NCBI RefSeq assembly: GCF_007004665.1
Contig: NZ_ML660056.1
Span: 1 to 64,000, forward strand
DNA length: 64,000 nt
From: Denitrobaculum tricleocarpae
Lineage (GTDB): Bacteria > Pseudomonadota > Alphaproteobacteria > Kiloniellales > Kiloniellaceae
Direction: 5' to 3'
This document shows, piece by piece, positions 24,808 to 32,930 of the stretch (its first letter is position 1; each line of letters opens with the position of its first letter). The position numbers and the translations under genes are program-made. The notes beneath the pieces were generated by a model, which was not told the origin of the DNA, did no database searches, and saw only the letters and a list, made by a program, of their open reading frames with translations.

Positions 24808-27800
24808 TCATGATCTTGGACCCGGATCGAGGACCCGGCCGATCTCGTCGACACGCACCTGGCGCGCTCTCAACTTCTGTAATCCTGACGCAGAGGTGTT
24901 AATATACTTTAAATAGTCGTTCTTATCTGCATCTCTCGCCTTAAGGTTGCCACCTTCGTTGTGCGGGACGAGCTGCATGGAACCACTGGTCGAGAACTTG
25001 ACGACGCGGACCAGTCGGCGCTCGCCTTCCATCTCCACCGCCAGGAAGTCGTTCTGATGCAAACGCAGCATTCTTTTGGCGGCCGGGTGCGGACGGCTAT
25101 CTGCGGACTCGGGCCTGGGCTGATTGGCGGAAAAACGGGTGATGATTTCGCTGACCCACTTTCCCGATGGTAGACGCCAGACATCGAACCGCTCGTTGGC
25201 GTCTCCCTTATAGGCTTTGTAGATCCGGCCGCTTTTGTCACGGACCGGCAGAACGCTGAGAGTTTCCAGTATCCGCACGCGCCGGATGCCCGCGAACTTC
25301 GCATCGAACTGGGCGAAGCGCGCCAGTGCCCCGGCGAAATCCTTGCCGCTGAGGCCGCCGGTAGCCGCGTGCAGGGTCTCACGCAGTTCGGGGTCCCTGA
25401 TCTTCTCAATGTCCTTGGAGGATTTCAGACTTTCAAGCGGCACGCGGTGCACCACCGGAAAGGCACCGTGGGCGTTCGCTTCACCGGCGAGCCCGTAGGC
25501 GGTGTCGTTGTGCAGGCGTCCGCTGGTCGTGTTGCGTCCGGCAGCACGACCATGTCCACCTGACGAGCCGTGATCCGCGCGGTGTGAGACCACAATGTCA
25601 TCCAAGGCGCGCTTCAGATCGTCGCGGAACGTTGGCCAGGGCGTTGGCATATCGGCGAGCAGACGCTCGCGCTGTTGGTCTTCCGCCTGGCCCGCGGCAC
25701 GCGAGATGCGGTTTAGCAGGCTGCGGTCAGTGACGGCGACCACGACGGCGTCGATGGCATGATGGCGGTGATCGAGCCGGTTCTTCTTGTTCTGTTGCTC
25801 GACCAGATTGTGATCGGGCAGGAGTTCGTTGAGGCCCCAGCGGCCCCGCAGCATTTCGGTCAAACGGCCGGGCGTGACCCAGACCTCATTCGGATTGCAG
25901 ACCGCCGTGAGATATTCCCTCGCCACGCGGGAGAGGTATTGCGTGTCGACGAGTTGGCGGTCCAGAAAGTTGCGATCGGTCTCGAACTTCTGCATTGCGT
26001 CCGCGGCGAAGCGCCAACGCTTGTTCTTTGGCAGAAGGCTGGCCCGCGCGAGAGTGTCGGGCCAGTCGGTGCGGGTGCCGAAGGCGTCGTGGGGCGGGCG
26101 GTTGCGCTTGATTTTGTTGGCGGCTGCGCTACAGACGATCTTGTTGGCGGCGGAGTTATCGAGGGTTTGTGAGAAGGGCAGGATGTGGTCGATGTCGACC
26201 GCCGCCGTGAAGAGTCGCTCGAGGCTGATTTGTTCGCCGCTGTATACGCAGCGCCGTTCGAAGGGATTTTCGGGATTCAGCTCTTCCCAAAGACGCAGGC
26301 GCAGGCGGTTGGCGCCGCTATCGGGTAACCCGAGGCTTTGCAACTCCTCGCGATGCCGCTCGGCGCGCCGGGTGTTCTCGCCGATTGTCTTACTTATCCG
26401 CTCTTTTTGCTTTGCGTTGAGCTTCAGCTCACGCGCGACCTCGATTACGATTTTCCCGGGATGACCGTGCCGGGCGATCAGGGCGTTGACCACGCGCCGG
26501 ATCTGGTTCAGGCCGATGTGGACCGTCGGGTTGGCGAGCTTGCCCAGTCTTTCCTCTTCCCGGTCTTCCGGGTTGCCGCTGCCGAAGGCGACGTGGTTTT
26601 CGAGAACGCGGCCGTAGTAGGGCAGGGAGTCGAAGATCTCACCGGTGCTGAAGTCCGAGTGATGATAGCCAGCCGCCGCTGTCGCCTCGGCGAAAACGGC
26701 GACGGAGGCTTCCAGTTGCGCCAGGATCCCGCGGGTCGCGGTGATGCCCAGGCCCGCGTGTCCGTCGGGCAAGTTTCTGCGGACGGTAAAGCGCGCGGTT
26801 TCTTCGGTCAGGTTCTGTTCGGCAATCAGCCATGCGATCAGCGTCTCTTCATCCTCCTCCTCGAGCAGGCGTTCGACTATGCTCTCCTGCTGTTCCGAGT
26901 CGAAGCTTCGCCAGTTGGCCCCGAAGCATTTTTTGTGGGCAAGAACGGCGGCGGTCTCGTCGCCTTTCAGATCCTTGCGGATCTCGCTCTCGAGATTAAA
27001 GCGGCTGTCGGGGGGCAGCTTCAGAAGACGCCGGAGTTGACCGAAGGTCCGTTTCGGCGTGCTCAGGAGTGCCAGAGCGCAGCTGTCTCTCTCGTCTTGC
27101 GTCAATTCGCGTTCGCTTTGATCGGGTGCAACGATGCGCAGATTATTGACTTCCTGGAAAATCCGGATGCGCTGGGCGAGGGGATGCGCCCGCGCCAACC
27201 TTGGTTCTTCAGGGTTGAAGCGGCACTTGCCGGGCTCTTTCGGTTTCAGGCGGCGCTGAAAAAAGAGCACGTCTCGGGTCTCGTCGCGGGCACGATCGGT
27301 CAAAACCGTCGCGTGGTGCCGACTTTGCCGCGTCCAGAGCAGATCGAATTCTTCCTCGATCATGGCGCGTTCGGGGTAGAAGTCATATCCGCTCTGCGGT
27401 TTCTTGCCCGGATCGGCTGGCTGAGGCGTCAGGCGGGTCCGGACGCTGCCGCCCTTTGCGTGAAGCTGCTGGAGATAGGCCCCGAGGGACTCCGCACCGG
27501 CTTCGGTCATGGCCTGGCGCAGCTTCTCTACACCGCTTCTGATTTTACCGCTTTCCTCGTCGCCGCCACCGTCGGTCTTTCTGTTCGACTTGAAACCCCG
27601 GCGCTGGTTCAGGTGAAAGATGGCGCGGCCCAACTCGTGGAGTGAGAGTTTGCTCTTCAGGCCGCGGGAGCGGATTTCATAAGGATCGTTTTGCTTCGGG
27701 TCGAAAACCGCATCCAATGCCGAACCGGAGTGTGGCAGGAGGCCGTGTTCCTTGAGTAAGCGCAACAGCTTCGTCCTGCGGCGCAGATAGCGGTCGCGCC

Positions 27801-27987
27801 GGCGTCTTGCCGAGCGTGCGGTCCGCCGGGCGACGGCCAGGGACGTCTTATCCTTTGGATTTCGACCATCGGAAAAGAGCCTGACACCGATATCGCGGAT
27901 GCCCTCGGGCTGACCGGCGGAATTGAGGTCAAGTACGCACCATCCGATAGAATTCGTGCCGAGATCGAGACCGAGCGTGTAGGTCAT
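24808..27987 (-). CDS. cas9: CRISPR-associated endonuclease Cas9 (type II-C, compact)
   Basis: A 1059-residue RNA-guided DNA endonuclease, within the compact II-C size range. The start is the ATG at 27987, preceded by AGGGGAGGT; an in-frame codon 13 residues earlier lacks support. Motifs: RuvC-I GLDLGTNSIGW with Asp8; arginine-rich bridge helix ARRTARSARRRRDRYLRRR; RuvC-II KIVIEVARELK with Glu516; HNH VDIDHILPFSQ with His601 and later Asn residues; RuvC-III DHRHHAIDA with His742/743 and Asp746. All catalytic residues are intact, so both nuclease activities are expected. The C-terminal ~250 residues form the PAM-interacting region. The PAM is unknown. The tracrRNA is divergent, just upstream. 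Confidence 0.97.
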   Translation of the reverse strand: MTYTLGLDLGTNSIGWCVLDLNSAGQPEGIRDIGVRLFSDGRNPKDKTSLAVARRTARSARRRRDRYLRRRTKLLRLLKEHGLLPHSGSALDAVFDPKQNDPYEIRSRGLKSKLSLHELGRAIFHLNQRRGFKSNRKTDGGGDEESGKIRSGVEKLRQAMTEAGAESLGAYLQQLHAKGGSVRTRLTPQPADPGKKPQSGYDFYPERAMIEEEFDLLWTRQSRHHATVLTDRARDETRDVLFFQRRLKPKEPGKCRFNPEEPRLARAHPLAQRIRIFQEVNNLRIVAPDQSERELTQDERDSCALALLSTPKRTFGQLRRLLKLPPDSRFNLESEIRKDLKGDETAAVLAHKKCFGANWRSFDSEQQESIVERLLEEEDEETLIAWLIAEQNLTEETARFTVRRNLPDGHAGLGITATRGILAQLEASVAVFAEATAAAGYHHSDFSTGEIFDSLPYYGRVLENHVAFGSGNPEDREEERLGKLANPTVHIGLNQIRRVVNALIARHGHPGKIVIEVARELKLNAKQKERISKTIGENTRRAERHREELQSLGLPDSGANRLRLRLWEELNPENPFERRCVYSGEQISLERLFTAAVDIDHILPFSQTLDNSAANKIVCSAAANKIKRNRPPHDAFGTRTDWPDTLARASLLPKNKRWRFAADAMQKFETDRNFLDRQLVDTQYLSRVAREYLTAVCNPNEVWVTPGRLTEMLRGRWGLNELLPDHNLVEQQNKKNRLDHRHHAIDAVVVAVTDRSLLNRISRAAGQAEDQQRERLLADMPTPWPTFRDDLKRALDDIVVSHRADHGSSGGHGRAAGRNTTSGRLHNDTAYGLAGEANAHGAFPVVHRVPLESLKSSKDIEKIRDPELRETLHAATGGLSGKDFAGALARFAQFDAKFAGIRRVRILETLSVLPVRDKSGRIYKAYKGDANERFDVWRLPSGKWVSEIITRFSANQPRPESADSRPHPAAKRMLRLHQNDFLAVEMEGERRLVRVVKFSTSGSMQLVPHNEGGNLKARDADKNDYLKYINTSASGLQKLRARQVRVDEIGRVLDPGPRS

Positions 27988-28083
27988 TTTACCTCCCCTA
28001 GAGGTTTTGTATCGCCTTTTACTCAATTATGAGGAGAGTTTTGGTGATGCGCAAGCAAGAGTAGAACAAACTGAATGTATTGG

Positions 28084-28112
28084 TTGACTTTAAGTGTAAA
28101 TAGTATTTTCAT
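28084..28112 (+). promoter_or_regulatory. Possible tracrRNA promoter
   Basis: TTGACT (28084-28089) matches a -35 box and is followed by an AT-rich stretch with candidate -10 hexamers (TATTTT or TTTCAT) at 14-17 bases. It directly precedes the anti-repeat. The -10 assignment is not firm. Confidence 0.4.
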
Positions 28113-28215
28113 TCTTCTGTAGCATTCAGAAAATCACGGTCTGGTCGTGAACAAGCCTTCGCTTTTCGCGAATGGATCGCACAAAATAACAGGCGGGCTC
28201 CGGCCCGCCTTTTTT
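28110..28215 (+). ncRNA. tracrRNA
   Basis: The plus strand at 28116-28152 (CTGTAGCATTCAG... to GTCTGGTCGTGAAC) is complementary to the CRISPR repeat. The part that would pair with the 5' end of the repeat forms ten consecutive pairs, some G-U, around a single bulged G. After it come a hairpin (TTCGC-TTTTC-GCGAA, 28158-28172) and a strong terminator (28192-28215), the normal tracrRNA layout. It lies between cas9 and the next gene and is divergent from cas9. The mature length would be about 100 bases. The 5' end is estimated, not mapped. Confidence 0.9.
28192..28215 (+). terminator. Terminator of the tracrRNA
   Basis: GGCGGGC (28192-28198) pairs with GCCCGCC (28203-28209) around a TCCG loop, followed by six T residues. 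This is a textbook intrinsic terminator and forms the last hairpin of the tracrRNA. Confidence 0.92.
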
Positions 28216-28477
28216 GGTGGCGCCGCCGAGCTTGAGCAACTCCATGCACAATGCTGCGGAGAAGCCGGCAGTTTGCGCTGGCTGATTTGTCTATACCGCG
28301 AGGCGGGCATCACGTGCATGGAAGTACCGCTCGTAGCGCGATCGGTCGGCATTGAGAGGCGCCGGCGACTTGCTGCACAGAGAGTCCCGCAGCACTTAAA
28401 GCGTTTTGCATTCAGGCTGATTCAAAACTCACCCGCACCCCATCCTCCGGGATTGACATCGCGCGCGTCGTTCGTAT

Positions 28478-28501
28478 ATTTCATATCGAACGTTATGAAA
28501 T
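28478..28501. promoter_or_regulatory. TetR operator before tetR
   Basis: ATTTCATA-N8-TATGAAAT is a perfect 8+8 inverted repeat ending ten bases before the tetR start codon. Its centre (CATATCGAACGTTATG) recurs almost unchanged before the AhpD-like gene at 29119-29134. The shared sequence at both promoters makes it the likely binding site of the TetR protein, giving autoregulation. Confidence 0.75.
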
Positions 28502-28510
28502 GGAGTCGGG

Positions 28511-29101
28511 ATGGCGCGGGCGAGAGAATTTGAGCCGGAGGAGGCGGTGGCGGCGGCCATGCGGCTGTTTCGCAGCAAGGGTTATAACGACAGCTCCATC
28601 CGGGATCTTTCCGACTGCACCGGCGTCGGGCCTTACGGCCTTTACGGCGTTTTCGGCAGTAAGCACGGGCTCTTCCTCGCCGCCCTGGACCATTACCGCA
28701 AGACCGTCACGGCGGAGGTCCTGCAGGCGCTGGAAGCGCCCGGCCCGGCCCGGGAGGTGATCGCCGAAGCGCTGGCGCGGGTGCTTGAACTGATGGAGAC
28801 GCCGGACGGGCGGGTGGGTTGTCTGATGTGCAACACGGCGAGCGAACTCGCGCCGCAGGATCCCGAAGCGGCGGCGAAGGTGAAGGCCCATCTCGATCTG
28901 CTTACAGACGCCTTTCAGAAGCTGCTGCTGCGCGAAGTGAAGGATGCAAAGGCGGGCAAGAAGGCAGCCCGGAAGGAGGCGGAAGAGGCGGCGCAGTTTC
29001 TGGCTGCGACCGTCTACGGCATCGGCCTGCTGGTGCGCGCCGGACAGGATGACGCGCAGATCGGACGCTACATCAAAACAGCGCTGAAGGCCGTCGGCTA
29101 A
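28511..29101 (+). CDS. TetR-family transcriptional regulator
   Basis: A 196-residue TetR repressor. The N-terminal helix-turn-helix is in AAMRLFRSKGYNDSSIRDLSDCTGV and YGVFGSKHGLFLAALDHY (residues ~15-60). The ligand-binding helical domain follows, with the CLMCNTASELAPQDPE segment seen in one TetR subgroup and a Lys-rich loop (KAGKKAARKEAEEAA). The ATG at 28511 has GGAGTCGGG upstream. Its operator is repeated before the next gene, so it probably represses itself and the downstream block (AhpD-like, carbonic-anhydrase-like, SDR, PhzF). The inducing ligand is unknown, but the AhpD-like target points to reactive or electrophilic compounds. Confidence 0.9.
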   Translation: MARAREFEPEEAVAAAMRLFRSKGYNDSSIRDLSDCTGVGPYGLYGVFGSKHGLFLAALDHYRKTVTAEVLQALEAPGPAREVIAEALARVLELMETPDGRVGCLMCNTASELAPQDPEAAAKVKAHLDLLTDAFQKLLLREVKDAKAGKKAARKEAEEAAQFLAATVYGIGLLVRAGQDDAQIGRYIKTALKAVG

Positions 29102-29118
29102 AAAATTTTCACTAATAT

Positions 29119-29134
29119 CATATCGATCGTTATG
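29119..29134. promoter_or_regulatory. TetR operator before the AhpD-like gene
   Basis: CATATCGATCGTTATG matches the core of the operator before tetR at 15 of 16 positions and is also a CATA-N8-TATG inverted repeat. It overlaps the ATG at 29132, one reason to prefer the GTG start at 29168 for the next gene. Confidence 0.72.
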
Positions 29135-29167
29135 GCTGGCCGATATGAAAAACCGAGGAGACAGCAA

Positions 29168-29728
29168 GTGGGACACCTGAGTTACACGAAAAACCTGCCT
29201 GGCGTCGCCGACGTCTTCCTGCGCGACCCGGGGCTCTACGCGCCGCTGCTGCAGTTCATCGAGGGCGTGATGACGCGGCCCTCGCAGCTTGGCAAGGCCG
29301 AGCGCGAGATGATCGCGGCCCATGTCTCGCGGCGCAACGGCTGCGGCTTCTGCGTCGGTGCGCATCACTGGACGCTGGTGGCCATGGGTGTCGATGCCGA
29401 AACGATGGACGCGCTCGATGCGCTGGCGGCGGGGGACGGCGAGGGCCTGTCCTCGGGACTGCGGGCGCTGCTGCGTTTCGCGGACCGCCTCACGGAGCGC
29501 CCGGACGAGATCGGACAGGAAGACGTCAACGCCCTGATGGCGGTGGGCTGGTCCGAGCAGGCGGTCGAGGACGCGGTCAACGTCGTGGCCCTTTTCAACT
29601 ACGTCAACCGGCTGGTCGACGCGCTCGGGATCGAGGCCGGGGAGCCTTACTTCCGCCAGATCGGCAAGGTGATCGCGACCGACGGCTATGCGCCCCTGAT
29701 CGAAACCGCGCTGAAGCGCGCGGGCTGA
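29168..29728 (+). CDS. AhpD-like / carboxymuconolactone decarboxylase-family protein
   Basis: A 186-residue alkylhydroperoxidase D-like protein. The active-site pattern is SRRNGCGFCVGAHH, with the Cys-x-x-Cys pair and following His of the AhpD/CMD fold, inside an all-helical body. Members reduce peroxides or act on muconolactone-type compounds; the CxxC form favours a redox role. The GTG at 29168 has GAGGAG seven bases upstream. The ATG at 29132 lies within the operator and is rejected. It is the first gene of a block read with the carbonic-anhydrase-like gene 25 bases downstream and is likely controlled by the adjacent TetR protein. Confidence 0.85.
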   Translation: MGHLSYTKNLPGVADVFLRDPGLYAPLLQFIEGVMTRPSQLGKAEREMIAAHVSRRNGCGFCVGAHHWTLVAMGVDAETMDALDALAAGDGEGLSSGLRALLRFADRLTERPDEIGQEDVNALMAVGWSEQAVEDAVNVVALFNYVNRLVDALGIEAGEPYFRQIGKVIATDGYAPLIETALKRAG

Positions 29729-29753
29729 CCCACTCGAACCCCTGGAGGATAGC

Positions 29754-30350
29754 ATGGCACAGACCCATGATGACCTGAACGCAAAAGCCTTTTCCCTGCA
29801 GCCGGGATACGACGAGACGCTGGTGCGGGCTGAATTCGCCGAATTGATGCCGCTGCGCACCGTGATCATCTACTGCTTCGACCCGCGCGCCAGCGGTATC
29901 CCGGACGCGGTGGCACGGGATCTGGGCGATGTCTGGCCCGGCGAGGCGGTGACGGATGCCGGGGGCGAGATTATCGGTACGACGACGAGCGTGCTGAACG
30001 TCGTGGTGGCCGGCGGCCGGGCTCTCGACGCGCTTCGTTCCATCACCGTCGCCCAGCATCTGCTCGGGGTCGAGAACATCGCGGTGGTGCATCACACCCA
30101 TTGCGGCGCGACCTCCTACACCGCCGAAGGCATCGTCAAGGCCTGGCAGGAGGAACAGGGCGTCGATATTTCCGAGACCTATCCGCGCGAGAGCCTGTGC
30201 ATCTCTGACTACGTCGCCTCGGTCGAGCATGACGCCCGGCTGATCCGCAACGCGCCTGGGACCCCTCGGCACGTCAATGTCCACGGCTATGTCTACGACA
30301 TCGACAACGGCGAACTGACCCGGATCCTCGAGGACCGCGGCACGGCCTGA
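29754..30350 (+). CDS. Beta-carbonic-anhydrase-like protein
   Basis: A 198-residue protein of the beta-carbonic anhydrase fold. The zinc-ligand pattern is split as usual: CFDPRA (Cys and Asp near residue 42) and HHTHCGAT (His and Cys near residue 121), with the intervening GGRALDALRSI. Such proteins hydrate CO2 or, in divergent branches, act on related small molecules such as carbon disulfide or carbonyl sulfide. The family members nearest in pattern are annotated simply as carbonic-anhydrase-like. The ribosome binding site is GGAGG. It lies between the AhpD-like gene and a hypothetical in one transcription unit. Confidence 0.8.
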   Translation: MAQTHDDLNAKAFSLQPGYDETLVRAEFAELMPLRTVIIYCFDPRASGIPDAVARDLGDVWPGEAVTDAGGEIIGTTTSVLNVVVAGGRALDALRSITVAQHLLGVENIAVVHHTHCGATSYTAEGIVKAWQEEQGVDISETYPRESLCISDYVASVEHDARLIRNAPGTPRHVNVHGYVYDIDNGELTRILEDRGTA

Positions 30351-30391
30351 AGAGCATTCCGCCCGACAGCAATAAGCAAAGGAGAGAGAAG

Positions 30392-30805
30392 ATGACCGAT
30401 ACATTGGGATGGCGCCTCGAAGGCGCCTTGTTCGAGGACGGCAGCCGGCTGACCGACTGGACCAGGATCCACGAGAGCGGAAAATGGATGTGGCAGTACG
30501 ACACCCACGAACTGAGCTTCGAGATCTATGAGCATGACGGACAGTTCTGGAAGCTCTACCGCGTCCGCTTCGCCCGGGAAGACGGCAGCGGCTATGCCAC
30601 CGGCTTCGGCGGTCAGGCCTGCCGCATGGCCCTGGTCCGTTACCGCCGCAACGCGAGATCGCCCCATTCGGCCCTGCTGATGCAGGAGGGGGACGAGGAA
30701 TGGGTGCGGACCTACGAGGTGAACGAGGAGATCCACGAGGTTTTGCGGGCCGGCCGTGAGGATCCCAAGTACGGTGCCCCCTGGGGGCCGAAACGGGCGG
30801 CCTGA
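30392..30805 (+). CDS. Hypothetical protein in the TetR block
   Basis: A 137-residue soluble protein rich in aromatic and charged residues (HESGKWMWQYDTHELSFEIY, FWKLYRVRFA), beta-strand-like in pattern. It has no signal peptide or membrane segment and no recognised family. AGGAGAGAG precedes the ATG at 30392. It ends two bases before the GTG of the following SDR gene, so the two are co-translated and probably functionally linked. Confidence 0.7.
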   Translation: MTDTLGWRLEGALFEDGSRLTDWTRIHESGKWMWQYDTHELSFEIYEHDGQFWKLYRVRFAREDGSGYATGFGGQACRMALVRYRRNARSPHSALLMQEGDEEWVRTYEVNEEIHEVLRAGREDPKYGAPWGPKRAA

Positions 30806-30807
30806 TC

Positions 30808-31545
30808 GTGGCGTCGCCCCTTGCCGTCATCACCGGGGTCGGCGATACGACCGGCTCGGCCCTGGTGCGGCGTTTTGCCGGCGGCGGTTACCGCGTCGCC
30901 ATGATCGCGCGCAATGCCGATCGGCTCGCGGCGCTGGAGGAAGAGGTCGAGGGCACGAAGGCTTACGTTTGCGATCTTGCCGATCTCGATGCCCTGGAGC
31001 GGACTCTGGGGCGGATCGGGCGGGAGATGGGCGCCGCGCAGGTCCTGCTGCACAATGCGGTGGCCCACAGCTTCGAGCCGTTCCTGACCGGAGACCCCTC
31101 GGCGCTGGAGCGCAACTTCCGGGTCAATACGACGGCGCTGCTCTGGCTGGCCCGCGCTCTGGCGCCGGCGATGATTGAAGCGGGCAAGGGCGCAATCCTG
31201 GCCACGGGCAACACGGCGTCGCACCGGGGGGTGCCGAACTATGCGCTTTTCGCCCCCAGTAAAGCGGCCCAGCGCGTGCTCTGCGAGGCCATGGCGCGGG
31301 ATCTTGGGCCCAAGGGCGTGCACGTTGGCTACGTGACCATCGATGCCGCGATCGACGTCACCTGGCTCGGGCCGGAGGCGGAGCGCCCGCCCTGGCTGAT
31401 CCCGCCGCCGGATTGGCCGCATCCGCGCGCGGACTTCTTTACCAAGCCCGAAGCGATCGCGGAGGAAGTCTTCCATCTGGCCCATCAGGACCGTTCGGCC
31501 TGGGCTTTCGATCTGGTCATCAGACCCTTTGCGGAGAAGTGGTGA
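30808..31545 (+). CDS. SDR-family protein with Phe replacing the catalytic Tyr
   Basis: A 245-residue SDR. The cofactor motif is TGVGDTTGSALVRRFA (first ~25 residues), MIARNADRL implies NADP(H), and HNAVAHS stands for NNAG. At the active site the usual Y-x-x-x-K is F-A-P-S-K (in YALFAPSKAAQ), so the catalytic Tyr is Phe. A related SDR branch shares this change and may have a different mechanism or be non-catalytic. The GTG at 30808 follows the previous stop by two bases, and its own stop overlaps the start of the PhzF gene (TGATG). Confidence 0.78.
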   Translation: MASPLAVITGVGDTTGSALVRRFAGGGYRVAMIARNADRLAALEEEVEGTKAYVCDLADLDALERTLGRIGREMGAAQVLLHNAVAHSFEPFLTGDPSALERNFRVNTTALLWLARALAPAMIEAGKGAILATGNTASHRGVPNYALFAPSKAAQRVLCEAMARDLGPKGVHVGYVTIDAAIDVTWLGPEAERPPWLIPPPDWPHPRADFFTKPEAIAEEVFHLAHQDRSAWAFDLVIRPFAEKW

Positions 31546-32504
31546 TGGCGCGGAATGATCTTACCTCCGCTGTCCTCACTGCCTCTGGTGTTGGCGGTGC
31601 CCGGCGGTTCCCAGGCGCGCCGGGCACCGCCGCTCCGGAGGCAGGCGTGCGGCGCTGGTTACAGGTTGATGTTTTCGGGGATGCCCCGCTCTCGGGAAAC
31701 GGTGTCGCGGTCTTTCCGGAGGCGGAGGGGCTGGACGCTGGCGCCATGCTGGCGCTGACCCGGGAATTGCGGCAGTTCGAGGCGATCTTTCTGACCGGCG
31801 CGGGTACGCCCAATCCCGCCGCGCGCATCTTCACGGAAGAGGAGGAGCTCGCCTTCGCCGGACACCCCATGTTGGGCGCCGCCGCCGTTCTTCACCATCT
31901 CGCGGGTGCAACGGCACAGAGCCGCTGGAAGATTTCTCTGGCAGGCCGGGAGGTCGGGATCTCGACCCGTTCCGAAGGCAGGGGGCTGTTCGCGGAGATG
32001 GATCAGGGGGAGGCGGTGCTGGGCGCGCCGCTGCCGGAGATGGCCGTCGCGAGGCTTCTCGCAGGTCTGGGCTTGAAGCCTGATCACAGGTACGATGGCC
32101 TGCCGGCGGTGGTCGCCTCGACGGGCCTGCCCTATGCGGTTCTGCCGGTGACGGCCAAAGGGCTCGCCACCGCGCGCATTTGTGCCGGGGATTTCGAAGC
32201 CCGCCTCGCCAAGCTGGGGGCAAAGTTCCTTTACCTGCTCGATCCGGAGCTGCCGGAGGGCCGGAGCTGGGACAACCACGGCCGGATCGAGGACATCGCC
32301 ACCGGCAGCGCTGCCGGTCCGGCGGCTGCGATGATGTGGCGCCACGGCGCCGCAGCTTCACCCCTGACGCTGAGCCAGGGGCGCTTCACCGGGCGCCCGA
32401 GCGAGATGACTGTTCGCCAGGCCCGTCCCGGCGGTCCGGTCCTCGTCGGTGGCCGGGCCTTCCTGGTCGCTGAGGGCCGGTTTCTTCAGACGGACGCAGC
32501 GTGA
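31545..32504 (+). CDS. PhzF-family isomerase/epimerase-like protein
   Basis: A 319-residue PhzF-like protein. The family pattern VDVFGDAPLSGNGVAVF (near residue 37) is the first-strand signature. The catalytic Glu is expected in ELRQFEAIFL, FAGHPMLGAAAVL follows, and the second half ends with the DIATGSAAGPAAA motif. PhzF folds act in phenazine synthesis or as epimerases, but most family members are uncharacterised. The first ~30 residues are a low-complexity Ala/Gly extension, so an internal start is possible. The start overlaps the SDR stop by one base, placing it last in the TetR-controlled block. A second PhzF lies at 54141. Confidence 0.8.
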   Translation: MARNDLTSAVLTASGVGGARRFPGAPGTAAPEAGVRRWLQVDVFGDAPLSGNGVAVFPEAEGLDAGAMLALTRELRQFEAIFLTGAGTPNPAARIFTEEEELAFAGHPMLGAAAVLHHLAGATAQSRWKISLAGREVGISTRSEGRGLFAEMDQGEAVLGAPLPEMAVARLLAGLGLKPDHRYDGLPAVVASTGLPYAVLPVTAKGLATARICAGDFEARLAKLGAKFLYLLDPELPEGRSWDNHGRIEDIATGSAAGPAAAMMWRHGAAASPLTLSQGRFTGRPSEMTVRQARPGGPVLVGGRAFLVAEGRFLQTDAA

Positions 32505-32930
32505 CAAAAAATCCGCGATCCGGAGCCGAGCTTAGGCAGCCTGAGTTCTGTCACGCACAGATTTGGATCAGACCCCAGTCGCAAAGCCAGGTGTGAGTCC
32601 GATCCTGCATTTACCTCTTCATGCCTGAATGTGACGCCCCTGACCCAAAGCGTCCTGAAACTGCCGTGAAAATTCTACAGTCGCCATTTGTTTCTCGCCA
32701 ACTCGGGCGCCCACCCAATCCCCATTGAAGTTCGTCAGCATGTCCGTCAGCAATCGCACCGCGCGATCCTGCTGCGCGCGGCTGGTGAAGTGGTCGCCGA
32801 GCTCCCCGAGGCCGGAAAAGCGCCAGAGTGCAAGCATTGGAGGGTCACCCGTGGTTTGGCCGGTGATCTGCTTCGAAGTTGTGTGTCTGGAAGTAGTATA
32901 TCGCGTAGTATGTGAACCCGCCTAATTTCG
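32505..32930. other. Intergenic region between PhzF and YcaO genes
   Basis: A 426-base gap separating convergent genes. A 72-residue minus-strand frame at 32619-32837 has no recognised family and no convincing ribosome binding site; it might be a gene fragment. The base composition falls towards the YcaO side. Nothing else is supported. Confidence 0.45.

Noticed and set aside
26338-27645. 435-codon plus-strand frame
   Set aside because: Antisense to cas9, no motif, and a composition expected from reverse-strand translation.
28493-29869. 458-codon minus-strand frame
   Set aside because: Antisense to tetR and the AhpD-like gene; Arg/His-rich shadow without a start signal.
32619-32837. 72-codon minus-strand frame between phzF and the YcaO gene
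   Set aside because: No family, weak start; kept only as a possible fragment.
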